Below, one piece after another: positions 25,579-33,901 of a DNA stretch of 64,000 nucleotides. Origin of the DNA: Chlorops oryzae (taxonomy: Eukaryota > Arthropoda > Insecta > Diptera > Chloropidae); contig CM035808.1 of the NCBI GenBank assembly GCA_020466095.1, forward strand, positions 41,077,555 to 41,141,554, given 5' to 3'. The position numbers and the translations under genes are program-made. The notes under the pieces are model-generated. The model worked only from the letters and a program-made list of their open reading frames with translations. It made no database searches and was not told the DNA's origin. Within the stretch, counting starts at the first letter, position 1, and each line of letters starts with the position of its first letter.

Positions 25579-26208
25579 TCATTTTAGTTTGGGGTGATTT
25601 TTCATAATCCACAATTACCGCAAATTTGCGTCCTTTTTCCCTTTTTGATTTGGGGTTATTTTGCATAATGCAAAAAATCAACGCTATTAGAGGGGAAAGG
25701 GTTATTGTAACATTTTTCTCTTCACTCAAAATTAACTCTTAATTAGCTTTAATTAATTCTATAAGGGAATTTGAATCCTGTTGATTTTTGCGTGTGTTAC
25801 TGCTAGGTTTCATGAAAGCTGGCAGTAACACGGTTTTGAAAAAAAATATACATACTCAAAAATTTTTTTCGTCACTCAAAATTTACTCTCAAATAGCTCC
25901 AAAAGATATGATGAAAAAAGTTTGATTCTGCTCATTTTCACTGCTAGCTTTTCATACGTGATTCCTTCGCTTTCGGCATCACAAAAATTGTGGCAAGTTT
26001 GGAGAAGTCAAAACTATTTTAAATTTCAAATGAAAAATTCGATGAGGTTTTTAAATTGGTTTTTTGTTTTTTTGATATATGTATTTTAATTCAATTTAAT
26101 TTATATTATTTTATTTGCCTCATTATTACGATTTGGCATCTTCCGACCAATGTTCACTCTTTGGAACTCGGGCTCAACTGATTTTTTACATTACATGTTT
26201 GCAAGCAC

Positions 26209-26391
26209 CGCCATACACACTCAAATTTTTTCTCAAGCACAGGCCAAACCTCGAAAAAAATAAAAAAATTTTTATATTGCTCAAATTTTTAGTCAAACAA
26301 GATACGATGCTTGCAAGCAGCCCCACAAACTGTCAAATATGCTGTGCTTGCAAACATGCTTGCAAGTTTGTTTGAGCGTGTATGGCTTCGG
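26209..26391. mobile_element. Inverted-repeat MITE just upstream of Rad17
   Basis: CCGCCATACACACTCAAA at the left is inverted at the right as TTTGAGCGTGTATGGC with a few mismatches. Inner 'cttgcaag' motifs also pair. It ends about 75 bp before the presumed first Rad17 exon. Confidence 0.5.
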
Positions 26392-26467
26392 TAAGATACA
26401 AAAATGACAGCACTGGTTTTGGTTCGTTCGAAGTTTTCTTTTTCACCATCTGGCAGTATGTACGAAA

Positions 26468-26699
26468 ATGGAGAACAAAACAGAGAGCCGCAAAAGTCTA
26501 AACGTATATTCTGGGCTCAAGGTAAATACATAAAAAAGCAAAATACATTGACTTGGCCATTGAAAATTTCATTTCTTTGAGATTTCTGTTTTGTTATACA
26601 AATCAAAATACATTCACTTGGTCATTGATAATTTCTCTGAGAATTTCTGTGTTATACATTTTCAATTTTCACAATTTGCAGTTAACGGCTACTTATTAA
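26468..26699 (+). promoter_or_regulatory. Rad17 5' leader with a spliced upstream reading frame
   Basis: The presumed first exon ends at 26,521 (CTCAAG then gtaaat) and the second starts at 26,682 (tttgcag). If spliced there, an ATG at 26,468 opens a 23-codon frame (MENKTESRKSLNVYSGLK then LTATY) whose TAA is at 26,697-26,699, one base before the Rad17 ATG at 26,701. The exon is predicted only from splice signals. The intron contains a tandem duplication of about 60 bp (about 26,547-26,660). Confidence 0.4.
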
Positions 26700-26700
26700 A

Positions 26701-28359
26701 ATGGCAAACGTAAGTTTATTAATAAATAAAATTTCAAACAATGATAAAAAAAATGTATACGCTTAGCGAGGTTGGAAGAGGTCGGCTTTTTCGGAAACCT
26801 TAAATAAAACATCTGAAACTACTGAGGAAACATCGAAAAACTCTTCAACAAAAAGCAAAAGGGTCAAACGCGAAATATCAAATACGGAAAATACCATTCA
26901 AAACAAAACTGTACCTGTTAAGAACTCAAGCGATTGGATAGATGTCTTTGAGCCCAAAAGTACAAATGAACTTGCTTTACATGCGAAAAAGTTTACCGAG
27001 CTGCAGCAATGGTTTTTGGAATTAAGGTAAATAAATATTTGCTTTTCTTGATTTTTGGACAACATATTCTAATACTTAAAGAAATTTTTTTATCGAGTAT
27101 GTGATTGATTTCCCTTTCGCGGGAAAGGTAATTCAATATCGAAATTGAAGTGATTAATTCTCCTTTTTCCTAGATTGAGAGGGAAATTGAATTACTTTAA
27201 TAGAGAATGCATATCGCCAGTTAGATCAAATTCCTCCACAATCTACAGAAAGGGATATCACATCAGTTGGGGAATTGAATTCCCCGGGAAGGGGAAAATA
27301 ATCACATACCCGTGTGATTTTGTCTTTTATAATTAATTTTCATTTGTATATAAATTATCATATTATGACCTGGCCTATAGACTAGAAAAACTTCCTGTTC
27401 AACACCTTCGGAAAAATCGTGCGCTTTAACTGTTCCTCCCTCTCCTCGATCCATATTCAACTCGTTCGAAAAACGTCCAGAGCTGTACATAAGGCAATAA
27501 TGTGAATATGGTCAGATTCCTTGTACATTCGCTCCACTTCCTGATGACGAAATTCCTCTATAGTATAATCGCCCTCAAAGAAATTTTGATAGAAATCAGC
27601 GTCTTGTAACTTTCCAGACGTTAATAATCGCAAATAGACGATGACAAAATCGGAGTATACCTGTTCATTTAAGACCTTATGGAGCTCGTCGAAAACCTCT
27701 TGCTTGCCGCCATTATTCGGGTCAAGGTGTTTCACGACCTCCATAAAAATCTCATGAAAGGCCTCTAATGTAAAGCTCGGGAAACCGAGTTGCACCAATT
27801 TCTCCTTCGCTCCGAAAGGTTCACAACATTTTTATAGTCTTCCCGATCGATACTGAATAATCCAAGTATGCAGAAACGGTTTCCATCTGGCGTAGTGCGA
27901 CGTATCTATGAAATTGAAAACCAGTACGTACCATGAAAAGCGAGTACGTTCTATGAAAATCCAGTACGTTCTATGAAAACCCAGTACTTACGTGCTTGTA
28001 CTTGTTGGCCAAATCTTGAGTATATTATACTTCGGCTATAAGAAGGCAAACAAGTATTACAACACCACCACCTTACGACTATTTTTTTGTTTAATATATT
28101 TCAAAATCTCTACCAGAGTTGTAAAAGATTTAAATCATTTTTGATTTCAAATCTTTGAGATTTATTTGATTTTGATTTTATTCATTTTTGTCTCAAATGA
28201 TAAAGATTTAAATCGGGATTGATTCATTGAAAATTTATATCATAAGATTTATAAATCATGTTCGACAAATCTTAAATGATTTAAATTTGAATGAAATATT
28301 TTGATTTGAGTTCAAAAGATTTAAATCATTTAATATAAATCAGCAAACAATCTATATTA

Positions 28360-28392
<33 letters not shown>

Positions 28393-31300
28393 CCGCTGTT
28401 GTGCAGAAAAACTGTCCTATTTTAATTTTTCCTTTGAAGCTTTCTTGCATGTCGAAAAATGTTTTGTCCAACTGTTTTATTTCACTTGGGCGGCTGAAAA
28501 CTCTCAGTGCTGGTTTGGCATACTCAACTAAATCTTTAAATGTCTTCGACTCCACAATAGATATTGGCAACATGTTTTTGACTAAATGTGCCAAAACTAG
28601 TTTGTTAAAGTGTCCTTGGGTAGTTTAATTTTGGATTTTTTTTTGCGTTTTGCCTGCGACGTATATGCCATACGAAAACGGAGCGTTGTTTTTTTTCGTT
28701 GATTTCGAATCACGTGAGGTTCGCTAGCATTTTTTAAGTTTTCTCTATAAATCCTTGTCGGCCCATAAATTTTTATACATAATTTTAAATGTAATAAAAC
28801 CAGCATGATTAAAAAATTAGAAGCGTCCAGGTCATTGATATATTGCCAGATTTATTTTTTAACATAAAAAAAATAATGCAGTTACAAAAAAAAATTTTGT
28901 TTTTGCCACCGTTTTAACGGCTTTCAAAATTGCCCTTATTCAAAAAAATCTAATGAAATTTGCCACTTTATGAGCATTTAAGTGTCACTAACTCCGATCA
29001 AAATTTTGCAATTTCGCAAACTTCAGCGCCCTGTATCTAGAACACCCGTTACTTTTCGAAGCTAAAAATGTGGCACTTTCATATACACGTATAGGGGCCA
29101 AAATTCTTTTTAATGCCTAAATTTCTGTCGCTGTGAACGAAATTCAGTGTTCGTAACGCTGCGCCTCGACGGGCAATAATTATTGCTAGCAATCTGTCAA
29201 ATTGCTTTGCCAGGTAGAGGCAATATTGCCAGGGTGGGATTTTTATGTTATGCCATCTTCATATTGAAAATGACGTCGAACAGGCTACTACGCTGCGCAC
29301 GCGCTCTCGATGACTTGAAACAACTTTGCGATGAGTGTGACAAAGAAGAAACTCTCTTATTTTTTCTTCTCTGCGATATAGGCAGTTCGCAAATTTTTAA
29401 TTATTTTTTTTTATTTCAACGTAGTTCTTTTTAATTTCCTTCGCCATTTGAAGCCACGCATTATTTTTTCATATCAGTACATTTATATGATGAGGTTTTA
29501 TAGCCCAAAGAAATTCGAACTGTCGGTAAAGATTTATTATCTTATAAATATCGGCGACGCACCAATCCATTTTGACGATATACACACTTTGAAAAATTCA
29601 TAGAAATGAAATTCGGCTGTCAAATAGCAAAATGACAGCTCATTGCCAATCTCAAAGTTGGCAACCGCAGCGAAGCAATATTGCTTGCCATATATTGCCA
29701 TCTTTTCAAAATGAGCGGTCTCCATTGGCAATATTGCTCAAGTTGAGAGATTGCTAGCTATAATTATTGCCTGTCGAGGCGCCATGTAAGGTTACCTCCA
29801 GTACTAAGGTCTGTCACAAAAATCTCAAAACTGGCCCAAAATCGAATTTTTTGGAAATATTCCACTAAAACTTACAATTTTAGCGCATATTAAGGCCTCC
29901 GATTAGAATTAAAAAGAATTGGAAAGATGGCGTGGCAAAGGGGCGGTTTTCATAAAGAAATTCAACAAAAGTCGGTATATGGGGCCCCTTATGGCCTTAA
30001 ACACCTCTTGATATTAAAAATTATTTGAATATGTGTGTCTGTGTCGGGTATTCTATTGTCAGGCTCGCCTGACTAAAACACCCTTACTTGTTTTTAATTA
30101 AGCACAAATATTAAAAACTGCACGGAATTAATAAAAAAACAAATAAGAAATCTAAATTCGGTCAAGCCTGCTTTGAAATACCCAGCGTCCCGACATTACT
30201 GGCGCACTATGTTACGAAAAATCTTCATTTGTGGGTGTGGCAGTGGGCGGGCTACATAAATTCTTTTCGTACACCTTTCATTCGCCTTGGTCAACCTATG
30301 TTTGTGAATTTGAAGTTTCTACGCCTTTTACTTCACAAGTTACGATAAAGCCTTCTTTGTGGGCGTGGCTCGGGGAGGACGGTGTCCGTTTTTTGTCCAG
30401 GATATGTCCCTTTACGTATTTTACCAGTACACCAAATATCAATGAAATGTGTCGAGTGGTGCGCAAGTGACAAGCATTTTACCGAAAACACATTAAATTC
30501 ATTTGTGGCCGTGGCAGTGGGCGGATGTCTCCCATTTTTACTTAGAATCATACTCGGATCCCGATTTACCTGTGTGTGTTTGATCCCGATCAAGAATATA
30601 ACGCACCCTTGCTAATAAGTCGGCACAATTCAAAATTTTTTTAATCCCTATTTAACTCTATAGTCGACACTTGGCTTTAGACAGGGCCCCAAAATAATAA
30701 TTATTTTTTATTTTTTTATTTTAAAAATCAATATGAAATAAATTATATTTTAAAAATTAGTATTTGAGTGTTATTCTTAGAGTTTTATTTTTTGATCAGG
30801 AAATAACAATTATTTTTCGAGTTTTATTTTTTACTCAGAAGATAAAAATTATTTTTCAAGTTTTTTGTTTTACTCACAGCATTATGCAAACACAAGTATT
30901 ATGCAAATATTTTTTGGATTTGAATTGTAATCGCCGATTTCGCATCTGGCCTTTTTCATTTCCTCGTGTTCATCATCATCCGACTCTTCATCACTTGATC
31001 CTATTTCAGGCGTTATCTTGAAGAAAGTGGTAATATATTTTTCGAGTAATAAATAAAAACCTAAGATAAATTTTTATCTTCAGAGCAAAAAATAAAATTC
31101 GAAAAATAATTTTTATTTACTGAGTAAAAAATAAAAATCTAAAAATAAGTTTTTTCTTCTAAGTAAAAAATATAACTCGAAAATTAATTTTTATTTCTTG
31201 ATCGAAAAAAAAACTGTAAGAATAAGTTTTATCTTCTGAGTAAAAAATAAAACTAAAAAAATAATTGTTATTTTCTGATTAAAATAATAAAACTCTTAAA

Positions 31301-33178
31301 ATAACACTTAAATTGTAATTTTTAAAATATAACTTATAACAGTTATGGTCCCTGATTTTAAATCATTTCAGAATTGTTAAAAATTAATTATAAATCTATC
31401 AAAAAAAAAACTGCAGTGATTCAATCCCGATTTCAATGTTTATGATTTAGAGAAAAAATGATTGCAATCCTTATGTTTTCAATCAGGTCAAGATTAATTC
31501 ATCAATCAATCTCTGAAAGATTGAAGCTTTTACAGCTCTGATCTCTACAAGCATATTGTTTTCGAATTTCAAAAAGCGTTGTGCTAATCACCAATTTCTT
31601 TTTCATAAAAATCTCTTTAATAAAATGTTCCACTTTTGAAAATTTAGAAAAGTTTGAAATGAATCTCAGTGAAAATGTATTTAAATAAAATTTCATGTTG
31701 TTCTTTTAACATAAACAAAATCTATTGATTTCATTCAAGTTCCAACAACAGTAAAGCTGTTAGAATATGTTTGATAAGTGGACCAGTTGGTTCTGGAAAA
31801 ACTGCTGCGGTGCTTGCCCTAGCAAGCAAATATGAGTTTCAGATACAAGAATGGATAAATCCATTAGATCAAGACGCCGTGAACTCATTAGGCGATCAAT
31901 TGGCTGGCGATTCGTATGTGGTTTCTCATTTAACAAATTTTAAAAGCTTTTTGTTTCATGCATCGAGGTATAAATCACTGCTAGACGATTTTAATAAACG
32001 CTTATTGCTCGTTGAAGACTTTCCCAATGCGCTTTTAAATGATGCAACGGCTTTCGAGGAAATTCTAACGTAAGTATTATAAAAGAACCTTATAGTTGGG
32101 AACATTTTTTTTAACATATTATTTTTTGCTTACCCATTTAAAAATCATTTTCGATTAAATAATGAAAAAAAAAAAAAAAAAAAAAAACACTGGCAGCGAG
32201 TATGTGGATTACGGACGATCGCCTTTGGTTTTCATAGTTTCAGACAGCAAGTCTCGCGGCTTAAACATTAGCTATAATTTGTTTCCAGATGAAGTTAAGC
32301 AAAAATATGCCATCTGCCACATTAGTTTCAACCCAATCGCAAACACACTAATGCAAAAAGCTTTAAAACGTTTTTGTGAATTGATTAAAAAAACTGAAAT
32401 GGATTTGGAAAATTACAAGGCTCCACCCCAATCTATGATTGACTCCATTGTACTCAGTGCTCAAGGAGATATTCGAAATGCTATGATTAATTTCCATTTT
32501 GCGGCACTCAAGGGTATGTAGACGACTGAAGTATAAAAAATATTTAAGAATTTTTTAATTCTTTGATATAGGTGCGCCTGATATGCTTTTAACGAAACCC
32601 CATACAACAACTAGCAAAGGGAAATCAAAATCAAAGAACCAAACTGCATTAAAATCGGTTGGCCGCGACGAAAATGTAACAATGCTACATGCGTTAGGAC
32701 GTGTCTTTAATCCAAAATGTAAATATTTTTTAAACTCATATTGACGAGAAAACGAGACGAGAATATTTTTCCAGATACACCAGAAAACACTTTCGTTCAT
32801 TCGCCGGAACTCATCGCCGAAGCATTTTCTACTGAGCCGAAAAGATTTCTCGATTTCGTACATGCCAATTCGTTAAAGCACTTTAGTGATATAGAACACA
32901 CGGCATCGGCTGCGAATTATATCAGTATTGCGGATGTCTTGCTCCAAGAATACCGCTCCCAATCGCTAACTACAATTGGTTTGAATATTGCAACTCGTGG
33001 CGTTATGGTCGCAAATCAAAAGCCTGTTAATTTATGGCTTCCAGTTCATGGCCCAAAACGTCTCAACTCTACACTTGTTCAAACATCGACTCCTGGAATA
33101 CCACCTAGCATTTATGCTTTAGACTATACAACCTTCGCGAGACTGATTGGTGCAAAAAAAAAATTGACCAACATATGA
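26701..33178 (+). CDS. Rad17: Rad17 checkpoint clamp-loader subunit
   Basis: Rad17 replaces RFC1 in the alternative clamp loader that loads 9-1-1 onto damaged DNA and supports ATR signalling in the nucleus. Coding exons: 26,701-26,709, 26,767-27,026, 31,740-32,069, 32,197-32,513, 32,572-32,718 and 32,775-33,178. All introns are GT-AG and phases agree, giving 488 residues, shorter than human Rad17 but full in core. Visible motifs: the N-terminal DWIDVFEPKSTNELALH entry motif, Walker A GPVGSGKT, Walker B-like LLLVEDFPN, then the AAA+ lid with SAQGDIRNAMINFHF. Intron 2 is 4.7 kb and full of insertions. The start at 26,701 is the first ATG in frame. The gene is convergent with USP30. Confidence 0.9.
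27096..27311. mobile_element. Small MITE in Rad17 intron 2 (same family as 52,272-52,495)
   Basis: Left end GTATGTGATTGATTTCCC and right end AATAATCACATACC are imperfect inverted repeats with 'gggaaagg'-type inner motifs. The element at 52,272 has matching ends (GCATGTGATTGGATTCCC / GGGAATCCAATCACACACC). Confidence 0.55.
27343..27905 (-). pseudogene. Otubain (OTUB1-type) retropseudogene
   Basis: Otubains are OTU-family deubiquitinases. Minus-strand pieces match across the OTU domain without introns: TPDGNRFCILGLFS (where the active enzyme has DGNC), LTSGKLQDADFY, QEVERMYKESDHIHIIAL, MDRGEGGTVKAHDF and VYRPGH. At least three frame breaks separate them: after the DGN block, between ALDV and MDRGEGG, and just after RPGH. 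The catalytic Cys position reads Arg. Lack of introns plus frame breaks indicates a decayed processed copy. It lies antisense inside Rad17 intron 2, with the N-terminus missing. Confidence 0.9.
27931..27990. repeat. Three tandem 20-bp units
   Basis: Units read CTATGAAAATCCAGTACGTT with variation at 3-4 positions. A partial fourth, 'ctatgaaattgaaaaccagtacgta', lies to the left. The same 20-bp unit occurs twice at 35,589-35,628. Confidence 0.85.
28357..28392. repeat. (AT)n microsatellite
   Basis: TA dinucleotide run with one C interruption, inside the hAT element. Confidence 0.85.
28385..28806 (-). pseudogene. hAT transposase fragment
   Basis: Two minus-strand frames run on from each other with a frame change near 28,595. 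The upstream one is basic (AYTSQAKRKKKSKIKLPKDT). The downstream one, LVKNMLPISIVESKTFKDLV then YAKPALRVFSR, matches the conserved hAT block that lies upstream of the catalytic core (family form 'PFSVVEDPGFRxLV'). The catalytic and C-terminal parts are absent. Confidence 0.75.
29161..29782. mobile_element. MITE with 35-bp inverted repeats
   Basis: Left GCGCCTCGACGGGCAATAAT and the inverted right end (GCGCCTCGACAGGCAATAAT) match over about 35 bp with few mismatches, continuing through TTGCTAGCAATCT. I cannot define a target duplication. The 83-codon frame at 29,183 has no recognisable domain. Confidence 0.7.
29785..30092 (-). repeat. Interspersed repeat, second copy of the 5308-5730 family
   Basis: Reverse complement begins AAGTAAGGGTGTTTTAGTCAG and ends with 'tactggaggtaacc', as in the first copy. 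It abuts the MITE at 29,161-29,782, which may have inserted within this repeat. Confidence 0.6.
30138..30600 (+). repeat. Interspersed repeat family, copy C (3'-truncated)
   Basis: Opens AACAAATAAGAAATCTAAA, continues TACCCAGCGTCCCG, and matches copy A for about 450 bp. It lacks the CTTACGCTGGGTATA end. Confidence 0.75.
30682..31354. mobile_element. Foldback element with tandem-repeat arms
   Basis: Termini CAGGGCCCC... / CAGGGACCA... (reverse complement) bound two AT-rich arms that are inverted relative to each other. Each arm consists of roughly 39-bp tandem units such as GAGTTTTATTTTTTACTCAG followed by AAGATAAAAATTATTTTTC. There are about 2.5 units in the left arm and about 7 in the right, with alternating unit subtypes. 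The unique centre (30,890-31,020) is about 130 bp. This is the architecture of Drosophila FB/Galileo-type elements; I cannot assign a superfamily or a clear target duplication. Confidence 0.7.
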
Positions 33179-33901
33179 AAGAGAATTATTTGATATTTTA
33201 ACTTTTATTCAAAAGCTAATTTGATTTGTTATAAATATGTCTACGTTATGGAAACTGTTTAAATGCATAAAAAACTGTTTGATCTTATCGCATGTTGTAA
33301 GATGTTTAGCGTGTCCCGATTGTTAAATTGTTTGCTGAGATGTTCACTTTTCTTTGTCACAGAGTCATGATTTTCTGCTACATAAACTTACATCTATTTC
33401 TAATAATTTGGAATAAATCACAAAACAAACTTTATATTGATTTATATTTTGTAATGAAAGGGCAACTGAAATATAAGAAATTTGAAAATCAAAATTTTGA
33501 GCTGCTATTGGAAAAGCTTTAAGTAAGTGATGACGTCAAACGTTGTTATAATCTCTATCTCTAAAGAGAATAATTATATTCCTACTATAAATTCAGTATC
33601 CTTACCATGAGTTCATCTTATATTTTAAAAATTTCAATTTTTAGTTAAAAGCTCAAACGAGTCAAAGCCAATTTTATAAATATAAATTAATATTTCACGC
33701 AAATTGAGAACTTTTCATGTAACAACATACAATTTGTATTGTTTTCATCGAAATGAAGGAACAAAAACTAGCTAAACCTAAATTTGTAAAGCTAATTTTG
33801 TGTTTGTATTGTGAGTCGAAAGCATGTTTTAGATGATTACATAATTTAAATTGAATGACCAGAATTTCTATAATATCTACTATAATAAATGGCTATGCAT
33901 A
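33179..33901. other. Intergenic region between convergent Rad17 and USP30
   Basis: AT-rich with no coding similarity. It should contain both 3' UTRs and polyadenylation sites. Confidence 0.6.

Larger units (their letters stand above)
28113..31540 (-). mobile_element. hAT element with perfect 8-bp duplication, carrying nested insertions
   Basis: ATCTCTAC at 28,105-28,112 and 31,541-31,548 flanks TIRs CAGAGTTGTAAAAG / CAGAGCTGTAAAAG (reverse complement). Subterminal AAATC-rich sequence is similar at both ends. A minus-strand transposase fragment lies at 28,385-28,806. The 3.4 kb interior also contains a separate MITE (29,161-29,782), copies of two interspersed repeats (29,785-30,092; 30,138-30,600) and a foldback element (30,682-31,354). 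The element is therefore old, inactive and repeatedly hit by later insertions. Confidence 0.85.

Noticed and set aside
27931..27990. Short regularly spaced repeats resembling a CRISPR-like array
   Set aside because: Units are directly tandem without spacers, and the genome is clearly eukaryotic.
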